This document shows positions 16,116 through 22,388 of a stretch of 22,587 bases of DNA, in pieces. The first letter of the stretch is position 1. Each line of letters begins with the position of its first letter. Below the pieces are notes generated by a model, which saw only the letters and a list, made by a program, of their open reading frames with translations, was not told where the DNA came from and did not search any database. A program made the position numbers and the translations under genes. The stretch is from Candidatus Helarchaeota archaeon (GTDB lineage: Archaea > Asgardarchaeota > Lokiarchaeia > Helarchaeales > HEL-GB-A), in NCBI GenBank assembly GCA_013375405.1, contig JABXJU010000055.1, positions 1 to 22,587 of the forward strand, read 5' to 3'.

Positions 16116-16134
16116 AACGATCGATTTCGCTAAA
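16116..16134 (+). other. tRNA-Ser intron 1 (position 29/30)
   Basis: A 19-nt insert within the 5' strand of the anticodon stem; the junction could shift one base because A115 and A134 are equivalent. GCGA (16110-16113) can pair with TCGC (16127-16130), leaving CAA as a three-base bulge over the 5' junction. This resembles half of a relaxed BHB motif. Confidence 0.75.
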
Positions 16135-16142
16135 GGCTCGAG

Positions 16143-16165
16143 TTTAAGTTCAGAAAAATCAAGAG
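16143..16165 (+). other. tRNA-Ser intron 2 (canonical position 37/38)
   Basis: A 23-nt intron at the classical archaeal site. The junctions fall between the second and third bases of two three-base bulges (AGT at 16141-16143 and AGA at 16164-16166). The bulges flank a four-pair helix, CTCG (16137-16140) with CAAG (16160-16163), containing one C.A mismatch. This is the expected endonuclease geometry. Confidence 0.8.
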
Positions 16166-16237
16166 ACCTGTTGATCTTTTGATCGCGGGGGTTCAAATCC
16201 CTCTCCCGGCGCCAATCTCAATCATTTTTAAGAACAA

Positions 16238-17110
16238 TCAGGACTTTTCACTATCTTTTATTGGTATTCCATTTTCACATGGAACTCCAACTTGACATAA
16301 ACCACAAGCGTAAATATTGATTTGATAATTCTTTTTTATATATCTTGTTGTCTTTAAACAATGTAGGGAGCATTTGGCTTTATCATGGCGTGTTTTCAGA
16401 GTGATTGCCCCCACTGGACAGCGATCAATACATTTACCGCAGTCAATACAGTAGGCATAGGGGTCTGAGGGGCGTTTATCCGCATCAGTCGGTAATTTAT
16501 AATCGACAATAATGCTTCCACATCGCATTGCTATACCTTTTTCGTTAATGAAGCCATCTGATAGACCAAAAGAACCAAGGCCTGCTGCGAATGCCATATG
16601 CCTATGACTCCAAGTAGAGGCCCATACCCCATTCTCGTGTTTAGGAAGCATCTTAAATAGTTCTTTTTCCAAAATCGGAGCAATGGCATTAATTCCTTCT
16701 TTTTTTAGTTCATCGACTAAATATGCTTGCAGTCTCTCATTTGCTTTCTCTCCAAATAACCGAGTATGGGCCCATCGTTCTCCAGGCGGTTCCTTTGAGT
16801 ATTCTAGATTTTGCTTTTTGGTTTCTGGGGTTATGGGTAGAATGAACGTAACAACTGAAATTTCCTCAAGAGGTGACGGGGAAATGCTGTTCTTTTCACA
16901 AAACCAATTATAAACATCTCTCGGACTGAGGTGGAACGATCCAATGATTTTTTTGTAGTCCTCGAAGAGTGGATCATTGCCCGACACAAAACCCACTGAG
17001 ACTTCTGGATTAAATATAAGAGAGCCATCAAGTTTGGTCATTTTATTACTATCATCCTCAGATAGGAAATCTTTGATCTTTTCTAAAAACCTATTTTTAT
17101 CAATACCCAT
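16238..17110 (-). CDS. QueG-like Fe-S protein (epoxyqueuosine-reductase family, COG1600)
   Basis: A 290-aa protein from ATG 17108-17110. Longer frames run back into the tRNA-Leu gene and are rejected; GAGGT (complement 17119-17123) gives this ATG a good Shine-Dalgarno sequence. The core has the family's AGLGSFGLSDGFINEKG stretch (176-192), RCGSIIVDYKL, a ferredoxin motif C221-x2-C-x2-C-x3-CP, and a second Cys set (C247, C251, C269, C272, C278). That set ends ACGLCQVGVPCENGIP rather than the usual CG.C..CP. True QueG reduces epoxyqueuosine in tRNA using cobalamin. Archaea make archaeosine rather than queuosine, so this relative probably has another redox substrate. Its promoter may be in the gap after tRNA-Leu, where CTTAATTTAAGG occurs. 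Confidence 0.78.
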   Translation of the reverse strand: MGIDKNRFLEKIKDFLSEDDSNKMTKLDGSLIFNPEVSVGFVSGNDPLFEDYKKIIGSFHLSPRDVYNWFCEKNSISPSPLEEISVVTFILPITPETKKQNLEYSKEPPGERWAHTRLFGEKANERLQAYLVDELKKEGINAIAPILEKELFKMLPKHENGVWASTWSHRHMAFAAGLGSFGLSDGFINEKGIAMRCGSIIVDYKLPTDADKRPSDPYAYCIDCGKCIDRCPVGAITLKTRHDKAKCSLHCLKTTRYIKKNYQINIYACGLCQVGVPCENGIPIKDSEKS

Positions 17111-17179
17111 AAAACTAACCTCTTCTCTTTGAGCCCTTAAATTAAGATATCTAAAAGAATGGAAATGCGGAGGGTGGGA

Positions 17180-17208
17180 GTTTCCCAAAATGAATCGTTT
17201 CATTTTGT
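17180..17208 (-). other. tRNA-Leu T-loop intron (position 59/60)
   Basis: A 29-nt intron containing a perfect 9-bp hairpin, CAAAATGAA / TTCATTTTG, with loop ACGA. Outside the hairpin, a four-base central helix (TTCA opposite GGAA, one A.G mismatch) is flanked by three-base bulges AAA and ACT. Cutting after the second base of each bulge gives exactly the mature T loop. This is near-canonical BHB geometry. Confidence 0.82.
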
Positions 17209-17226
17209 TTTGAACCCACGAAAGCT

Positions 17227-17255
17227 TACGCACTTTTATCTTAAGATAACTTTTC
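17227..17255 (-). other. tRNA-Leu variable-arm intron
   Basis: A 29-nt insert in the variable arm containing the self-complementary hairpin TTATC-TTAA-GATAA. GCGTA occurs at both borders, so the junction can slide by up to five bases without changing the product. I could not draw a clean BHB here; the call rests on restoring a normal leucine variable arm. Confidence 0.65.
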
Positions 17256-17360
17256 TACGCTACAGGGACCTGAACCCTGCTCCTTTGGCCAAACTGGGAA
17301 ACCTCCGCATCTTTTATGGAGTTCTAGTTATGGATAATTTAGGAGAGGGTACTCAAAAAA

Positions 17361-17374
17361 TTTTAAATTTTATA
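17361..17374 (-). promoter_or_regulatory. TATA-like element for tRNA-Leu
   Basis: The minus strand reads TATAAAATTTAAAA about 55 bases upstream of the tRNA 5' end, suitable for a short leader removed by RNase P. Assigned by sequence only. Confidence 0.35.
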
Positions 17375-17439
17375 CCATATTAATTTTATTCGAGCATTTT
17401 AAAAAAAAGCAATTCATAAATCTAGTAGGTAAAATTAAA

Positions 17440-17481
17440 GAATAGAGAGAAAACTCACCGAGAATGGAGAGAAAATTTACC
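17440..17481 (+). repeat. tandem imperfect 20-bp repeat, candidate operator
   Basis: Two copies (17440-17459 and 17462-17481) share 17 of 20 positions around a GGAGAGAAAAYTYACC-type core. They are spaced 22 bases apart, about two helical turns. They lie 79-120 bases upstream of the PhoU-RCK_C gene in a gene-free gap (17309-17559). This arrangement would suit a dimeric regulator; an AbrB-type protein is encoded 3 kb away, but any link is a guess. Confidence 0.4.
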
Positions 17482-17559
17482 AATACAAATGAAGATTTTT
17501 CGTAAAAATGAGGCGTTCTGAATTTTTGCGACGAAAAAATTGGAGAGTTTCTTTTTAGA

Positions 17560-18825
17560 ATGAAGAAAAAAGAAGATACGAAAAGGGCAATAAAGAAAAA
17601 ACAGATAAAATATAAACCAGTCCCAATAAGAGAACTTCTAACTGAAATGAAGAATATTGTCGAGTTACAAATAGACCTTTCTTATTCTGCTGTAATCTTT
17701 CAAAACAAGGAAATCGCAGAAGAAGTCATGAAGCTAGAAGAAATCAACCATAACTTAACATATCTTGCTGAAATGAATACAATGTTAGCAGTACGGGATG
17801 CAGCAGATGCACGAAGTCTTGAACATGTAATTCGGATTGCCTATATGACCGATAAAATTTCGGATGCGGCAGCTGATATTGCAGCCATTATAATTCGCGA
17901 CATGGGATTACACCCATCTTTGCAAAAAATCATTCAAGTCACGAAAGAACCGTTAATAAAAGTTGAAGTTTCGAAAAAAAGTATGTTTGTTAATAATACT
18001 ATTGGGGAATCAAGAATACGAACCAAGACAGGGGCTGATATCATTGCAATTAGAAGGGGAAAGGAAAACCGATGGATATATGATCCAGGAGCAGACACTA
18101 AAATTAAAGCAAATGATATCCTCATTGCACGTGGACCCTTAGCGGGAAATCAAATGTTGAATATTTTATGCGGTGATGGGAAAGTAGAGCGCCCGAAACA
18201 TGAAGAAGAGGACCAAGTTCAGAATGATTTACACAAATTAGATGAAAAGGAATATAAATTACTTAAAAATACTGAAAAAATTCTGTCAGAATTAATAAAT
18301 AAATCAGAGTCAATGGTAGGATTATCATTTTCAGCTTTATTATTTAATAATTACGAGTTGGCAGAAGATGTCATAGAGATGGAAATGGAAGTTGACCAAC
18401 TTTATGGCAAATTCAATGAGGCGATTTTAGAATTAGCCAAAATTATGAATGAACCTAAGGATTTAACCGGCATGCTCCAGCTTGGAATAAGTGGTGAGAA
18501 CATTTCAGATGCCGCTGCTGATATTGCAGAAATTGTCTTACATGGGTTACCCATCCACCCAGTGTTTGAAATGGCAATCGCTGAGGCTGATGAAACAATT
18601 GCACGCGTTCAAATTGAGGATAATTCCTATATGGCGAATAAAAAATTCAAGGATTTGAACTTACCAATTGAAACTGGAATGCGTGTCTTGGCAATAAAAC
18701 GAAATCTTGATTGGATATATAACCCTCGGAGAGAATGCAAAATAATACCTGGCGATATTCTGATTGGAATTGGCCCAGAAGAAGGAAAAGGAACTTTTAT
18801 TGAGATGGCATCTAAAAAGAAGTAG
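17560..18825 (+). CDS. duplicated PhoU-RCK_C (TrkA_C) regulatory protein
   Basis: A 421-aa soluble protein made of two copies of one module. PhoU-like helices are at about 24-125 and 235-335, each with the same ISDAAADIA motif (100-108 and 315-323). Each is followed by an RCK_C/TrkA_C ligand-binding domain at about 130-195 and 345-408. These contain parallel strands RWIYDPGADTKIKANDILIARGP and DWIYNP...IIPGDILIGIGP. RCK_C domains bind small ligands and gate cation channels or transporters; archaeal PhoU-RCK_C proteins often accompany ion transporters. No transporter is adjacent here. A basic N-terminus (MKKKEDTKRAIKKKQ) precedes the first module. The next gene starts nine bases after its stop, so it heads a compact operon. 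Confidence 0.88.
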   Translation: MKKKEDTKRAIKKKQIKYKPVPIRELLTEMKNIVELQIDLSYSAVIFQNKEIAEEVMKLEEINHNLTYLAEMNTMLAVRDAADARSLEHVIRIAYMTDKISDAAADIAAIIIRDMGLHPSLQKIIQVTKEPLIKVEVSKKSMFVNNTIGESRIRTKTGADIIAIRRGKENRWIYDPGADTKIKANDILIARGPLAGNQMLNILCGDGKVERPKHEEEDQVQNDLHKLDEKEYKLLKNTEKILSELINKSESMVGLSFSALLFNNYELAEDVIEMEMEVDQLYGKFNEAILELAKIMNEPKDLTGMLQLGISGENISDAAADIAEIVLHGLPIHPVFEMAIAEADETIARVQIEDNSYMANKKFKDLNLPIETGMRVLAIKRNLDWIYNPRRECKIIPGDILIGIGPEEGKGTFIEMASKKK

Positions 18826-18834
18826 GACTTTTCT

Positions 18835-19104
18835 ATGCCTGAGAGTCTTATTCGAAAACTCTTGAATCGAATGAAATGGGATTCAAAAGAAAACATCTCG
18901 GATTATGAAATTACATTTCTTCACCGAGGAATAGAACCCAGTAACTTGAAAACATATCCTGCAGATCTAATAAAAGAGATTAAAATATCATATCTGTTAT
19001 TTATGACTGAAGACCAAGAAGAAATTGTAATACCTTTTCATCGAATTAGGCGAATTTATAATAAGAAAACAAACCAAATAATATGGGAAAAACAAATAGA
19101 ATAG
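18835..19104 (+). CDS. UPF0248 / MJ1316-domain protein (RNA cyclic-phosphate end recognition)
   Basis: An 89-aa protein that is essentially one DUF504/MJ1316 domain: LLNRMKWDSKEN, YEITFLHRGIEPSNLKTYPA, EIVIPFHRIRRIYNK, IIWEK. The WD, HRG, PFHRI and W motifs are the family signature. Domain analyses in the literature propose that this fold recognises 2',3'-cyclic phosphate ends of RNA in repair or processing; direct biochemical proof is limited. It starts at ATG 18835, nine bases after the PhoU-RCK_C stop, and ends ten bases before the NOG1 start, so the three are probably one transcript. Confidence 0.88.
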   Translation: MPESLIRKLLNRMKWDSKENISDYEITFLHRGIEPSNLKTYPADLIKEIKISYLLFMTEDQEEIVIPFHRIRRIYNKKTNQIIWEKQIE

Positions 19105-19114
19105 GGATTAGTTA

Positions 19115-20158
19115 ATGAGAAATCCATTTTCAAAAATGATTACCATCTATAAACCACAAGAACTACTGGATATTGCTTTTAAGCGAGGTTCAAAACTCAA
19201 AATAAAATTTAGACCTCGTACACCAGATATTATTAAAGCAAAAAAGCGAGAAAAAGCACGTATTACTACGGTCACTGATAATTTAATAGATAAAATTACA
19301 AAAATGGTTAAAACTTTTCCAACCTTTGATAATCTTCATCCATTTTATTATGATTTAGCTAAGACATTGGTAGATATTGATAAATTTAAACAAGTAATAG
19401 CGTCATTAAGTGGTACAATTAAGATTATAAAAAACATTCATCGAGAGCATTTCTATAAAATTAAGAAAACAGAGGACCCTTCTGTTGCTGGAGAAGAACG
19501 GAAATCTTTTTATGGGCGTGTATCTTCAGTAATTAATCGTCTAGAAAGTAGGTTAGATTATTTAAGAGAGCAAAGAGATATATTTCGTAAGTTACCATCA
19601 ATTTCAACTGAAATTTTTACAATAGTTGTCGCAGGATATCCAAATGTAGGAAAAAGTTCTCTCGTTCGAGCGATTTCTTCTGCGAAACCAGAAATTTCCT
19701 ATTATCCGTTTACGACTCGCAAGCTTATTGTTGGACATCGAATATTAAATAAAGATGATCCCATTCCACAGAAAATTCAAATTTTAGATACTCCTGGATT
19801 GCTTGATCGGCCTTTATCCAAGCGCAATAACATTGAACTACAAGCAATTGTGGCGTTGAAACATTTGGCCAATGTAATTGTTTTTATGATTGACCCCTCT
19901 GAAAGTTGTGGGTATCCCATCTCCAATCAAACTAACTTGTTAAAAGAAATTCATGCAGCTTTTCAAGATATACCTTTCATTATCAATCTAAACAAAATGG
20001 ATATAATCCAATCAGAACAAATATTGCAAGTGAAGAAAGAAATTGGGGAATTATTTCCGAATGATGAATTAACTCTCATAGAAACCATAGCGATTAAAGA
20101 AGTAGGTGTGGAGACTATATTTAATAAGGCCATGAAATATTATACAAATGATTTTTAG
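19115..20158 (+). CDS. NOG1-like GTPase (Obg/HflX superclass)
   Basis: A 347-aa protein from ATG 19115. A helical N-terminal domain (1-160), typical of NOG1, is followed by a G domain. G1 is GYPNVGKSS (174-182), G2 lies in YYPFTT (196-201), G3 is DTPG (225-228) and G4 is NKMD (293-296). The GYPNVGKSSL and YPFTT forms are specific to the Obg-related TRAFAC GTPases. Eukaryotic Nog1 acts in late 60S ribosomal-subunit assembly, and the archaeal homologue is assumed to do the same for 50S. The eukaryotic C-terminal extension is absent. Its stop overlaps the stop region of the convergent radical SAM gene by four bases. Confidence 0.9.
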   Translation: MRNPFSKMITIYKPQELLDIAFKRGSKLKIKFRPRTPDIIKAKKREKARITTVTDNLIDKITKMVKTFPTFDNLHPFYYDLAKTLVDIDKFKQVIASLSGTIKIIKNIHREHFYKIKKTEDPSVAGEERKSFYGRVSSVINRLESRLDYLREQRDIFRKLPSISTEIFTIVVAGYPNVGKSSLVRAISSAKPEISYYPFTTRKLIVGHRILNKDDPIPQKIQILDTPGLLDRPLSKRNNIELQAIVALKHLANVIVFMIDPSESCGYPISNQTNLLKEIHAAFQDIPFIINLNKMDIIQSEQILQVKKEIGELFPNDELTLIETIAIKEVGVETIFNKAMKYYTNDF

Positions 20159-21207
20159 GAAAAAGAACGCCACGATTTAGATTTCGTGTATTCTCCAACA
20201 ACGTCAATTGCTGTGTCACAATTATTACATTGATTTTTTTTATTTATATCCCATCTATTTATTGAAAAACCTATCCGACCAATTACCTTATTTCTGCAAT
20301 TCGGACAATATGTATTTTCACCCTCGTTCCCGGGGATATTACCACAATATACATAATGAAGCCCAACCTCGAGAGCAATTTCACGAGCTTTGGTGATAGT
20401 GCTTACCGGGGTGGCTGGAACATGACTTAATTCATACATAGGATGAAAACGGCTAAAATGCAAGGGTGAGTCGGGTCCTAATTCTTTGAGAACCCATTCA
20501 GACAATTCTTTTATCTCCTCCGGTGTGTCATTGAAACCAGGAATAATTAAATTTGTGCATTCGATAAATACACCATGTTCCTTCATATATTTAGTCGCCT
20601 CTAATACAGGTTTGACACGTGGGACGCCACAAATTTCTTTATAGAATTTATCAGTAATTGCCTTGATGTCTACATTAGCTGCATCAATAAAGGGAGCTAG
20701 TGGTTTTAACGCTTCTATTGTAATATATCCATTTGTTACTAAGACATTTAGTACCCCTTCTGAATGAGCCAATTTAGCACAATCTAAAATAAATTCATAG
20801 AAAGTCAGAGGCTCATTATAAGTATATGCAATCGATTTACAGCTGTTTTTCTTCGCCGCTTTTACGACATCTTTTGGTGTGGCTTCGTGTAAATGACGTA
20901 CGCTTTCGCCATTCGTCTGGCTTATGTGGTAATTCTGGCAATGTTTACAATGAAGTGTGCATCCGACACTTGAAATAGAATATGCCCCAGAACCTGGCCA
21001 AAAATGGAATAGAGGTTTCTTTTCAATTGGATCCGGGGTCATTGCGGATAATCCCCCATACACTAAGGAGTACAATGTGCCATCCTCATTTTTACGCGCG
21101 CCACATTTTCCAAATTCCCCTGGCTTAAGAACACAATAATTAGGGCATAATTTGCAACGAACTACTTGATTATCTCGTTCATCCCACATTAAAGCCTCTT
21201 TCTTCAC
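20155..21207 (-). CDS. AmmeMemoRadiSam-system radical SAM enzyme
   Basis: A 350-aa protein starting with GTG 21205-21207, supported by a strong GGTGAGGG Shine-Dalgarno sequence just upstream; ATG 21189 is a weaker alternative. The N-terminal Cys cluster C18-x2-C21-x3-C25...C35 precedes the radical SAM motif C83-x3-C87-x2-C90 in SVGCTLHCKHCQN. The barrel contains AYTYNEPLTFYEF, NGYI, and HFSRFHPMYEL. A C-terminal zinc ribbon (YCPNCRNK...CNNC) closes the chain. In many archaea it is encoded with AMMECR1 and Memo homologues and is thought to be a pyruvate-formate-lyase-activase-like modifier of unknown target. AMMECR1 and Memo are not in this window. Confidence 0.9.
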   Translation of the reverse strand: MKKEALMWDERDNQVVRCKLCPNYCVLKPGEFGKCGARKNEDGTLYSLVYGGLSAMTPDPIEKKPLFHFWPGSGAYSISSVGCTLHCKHCQNYHISQTNGESVRHLHEATPKDVVKAAKKNSCKSIAYTYNEPLTFYEFILDCAKLAHSEGVLNVLVTNGYITIEALKPLAPFIDAANVDIKAITDKFYKEICGVPRVKPVLEATKYMKEHGVFIECTNLIIPGFNDTPEEIKELSEWVLKELGPDSPLHFSRFHPMYELSHVPATPVSTITKAREIALEVGLHYVYCGNIPGNEGENTYCPNCRNKVIGRIGFSINRWDINKKNQCNNCDTAIDVVGEYTKSKSWRSFS

Positions 21208-21319
21208 GAAAATCCCTCACCAACATACATAAGAAAATCAGTGTTAATTATAAAAGAACAAATATATTAATTAAAATTTTTATTCCAATTATAATAGGTT
21301 TTTTAGAAGGTGACTGTAA

Positions 21320-22195
21320 ATGATTGTTGTTCCCGGACCTGCTTCTCAAAAATTGGGCATAGAAATTGGGAATTTATTACCCAAAGCGGATATCGCGCCC
21401 ATCAAGTTTAAAGATTTTCCTGATGGGGAAATATATGTTAGAATTGATAAAAAAGTGAAAGGCGAGCATGTAATCATTGTGCAATCGACGTATCCACCTC
21501 AAGATTACCATTTAATGCAATTATATCAATTAATCGATGCGGCTCGAAATTCAGAAGCAAAAAAAATTACAACCTTCATACCGTATCTTGCATATTCAAG
21601 ACAAGATAAAAAATTCCTTGATGGAGAGCCCCTCACCTCGCGAATTGTCTGTAAGACTATTGAAAATCTTGGAGTGGATGAAGTTTATGTACTAGATATT
21701 CATTCAAAATTAGTGTTAAAATTTTTTACTATCCCTGTCCATAATTTGCTTGCGTTGGATCTCTTTTGTAATTATTTTAATCAAATATCACTCTCCAACC
21801 CCCTTATAGTTGCTCCTGATGAAGGGGCGCTGGAAAAAGCCCAAATAGCAGCCAAAGCTCTGAACTGCGGGTGTACTTATATCACTAAAACTAGAGATCG
21901 CCATACAGGGGAAATTACTGTTACCTTAAAAAATATGGATGTAGCAAATCGTGATTTAATTATACTTGATGATATAATATCTACGGGCGGAACCATGGCA
22001 AAGGCCATTCAAATGGCTAAACGTCAAGGAGCAAACAAAATTTATGCGGTTTGTTCGCATCCATTACTAATTCAAAATGCAAAAGAGCGTATCTTAGAAG
22101 CAGGAGCTACAGATATCATCGGTACCAATTCCGTTGATTCCGAATTTGCACAAATTAGTCTAGCATCATTATTTGTCAAGGAATTCACCGAATAA
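21320..22195 (+). CDS. prs: ribose-phosphate pyrophosphokinase (PRPP synthetase)
   Basis: A 291-aa protein that makes PRPP from ribose 5-phosphate and ATP for nucleotide, histidine and tryptophan synthesis. Visible motifs: FPDGE (33-37, ATP site), YSRQDKKF (92-99), DIHS with His128, VAPDEGALEKA (164-174), the flexible loop KTRDRHTGEI (190-199) and the PRPP-binding loop DDIISTGGT (217-225). At about 290 residues it is the short archaeal form. The start ATG 21320 follows a good Shine-Dalgarno sequence (AGAAGGTGA). It is divergent from the AmmeMemoRadiSam gene. Confidence 0.95.
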   Translation: MIVVPGPASQKLGIEIGNLLPKADIAPIKFKDFPDGEIYVRIDKKVKGEHVIIVQSTYPPQDYHLMQLYQLIDAARNSEAKKITTFIPYLAYSRQDKKFLDGEPLTSRIVCKTIENLGVDEVYVLDIHSKLVLKFFTIPVHNLLALDLFCNYFNQISLSNPLIVAPDEGALEKAQIAAKALNCGCTYITKTRDRHTGEITVTLKNMDVANRDLIILDDIISTGGTMAKAIQMAKRQGANKIYAVCSHPLLIQNAKERILEAGATDIIGTNSVDSEFAQISLASLFVKEFTE

Positions 22196-22235
22196 CCAGT
22201 TGGTATGAGGGACCTATACGAAGACAGATTTCAAT

Positions 22236-22243
22236 TATAAATA
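22236..22243 (+). promoter_or_regulatory. TATA box for the secreted-protein gene
   Basis: TATAAATA lies 40 bases beyond the prs stop and about 150 bases before ATG 22389, implying an unusually long leader of about 120 bases. Assigned by sequence only. Confidence 0.35.
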
Positions 22244-22254
22244 GGGGATGGATA

Positions 22255-22304
22255 TGTGATTGAATAGCATCACACATTAAGATTATTAAGAAGAAAAATA
22301 ATCT
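22255..22304 (+). repeat. two consecutive hairpins in the prs downstream gap / next-gene leader
   Basis: TGTGAT/ATCACA (22255-22260, 22269-22274; 8-base loop) is followed at once by a perfect 8-bp inverted repeat AGATTATT/AATAATCT (22280-22287, 22297-22304; 9-base loop). They could be a 3'-end structure for prs or a leader element for the next gene. No T-tract follows, so a bacterial-type terminator is unlikely. Confidence 0.45.
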
Positions 22305-22388
22305 ATAATCAGAGAACTTAACCATTCTTATTCAATTTCAAAAGGATCATACACAAACAGCATGAAAAACGCGTCAGGTTAATTCAAT

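Larger units (their letters stand above)
16086..16214 (+). tRNA. tRNA-Ser(CGA) with two introns, CCA encoded
   Basis: A type II tRNA interrupted twice. The acceptor GCCGGGA (16086-16092) pairs perfectly with TCCCGGC (16204-16210). G73 is at 16211 and CCA at 16212-16214. The D arm uses GCC/GGC (16095-16097, 16109-16111) with A14, G18-G19 and A21. The T arm is GGGGG-TTCAAAT-CCCTC (16187-16203). The variable arm is a GATC-TTTT-GATC hairpin (16173-16184). A normal anticodon arm forms only if 16116-16134 and 16143-16165 are removed: ACAGG, loop CTCGAGA, CCTGT, anticodon CGA at 16139-16141. Mature length is 84 nt without CCA. G73 and the long variable arm agree with serine. It overlaps the preceding CDS by 10 bases and may be co-transcribed with it. 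Confidence 0.88.
17166..17308 (-). tRNA. tRNA-Leu(CAG) with introns in the variable arm and T loop
   Basis: Read on the minus strand. The acceptor GCGGAGG (complement 17302-17308) pairs perfectly with CCTCCGC (complement 17067-17073 offset by 100, i.e. 17167-17173). A73 is at 17166 and no CCA is encoded. The D arm (TCC/GGA) contains A14, GG and A21. The anticodon arm is uninterrupted, CAGGG-TTCAGGT-CCCTG, with anticodon CAG at complement 17270-17272. The variable region is 43 nt and becomes a normal 14-nt leucine arm (AGC/GCT stem) if 29 nt are removed. The T stem GTGGG/CCCAC is split by another 29 nt inside the loop, which becomes TTCAAAT. Mature length is 85 nt. A73, type II arm and anticodon all say leucine. 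Confidence 0.88.

Noticed and set aside
16120..16133. Alternative anticodon readings in tRNA-Ser (CGA at 16122-16124 or GCT at 16129-16131).
   Set aside because: Neither gives a paired anticodon stem, and the GCT reading puts C rather than T at position 33; only the two-intron model yields five perfect pairs.
17111..17233. N-terminal extension of the QueG-like protein.
   Set aside because: It translates the 3' part of tRNA-Leu and its spacer, whereas ATG 17110 has a good Shine-Dalgarno sequence and begins where homology starts.
17220..17262. An uninterrupted 43-nt variable arm in tRNA-Leu instead of an intron.
   Set aside because: Far longer than any usual leucine arm, while removal of 29 nt restores a normal 14-nt arm; the repeated GCGTA at the borders explains the junction.
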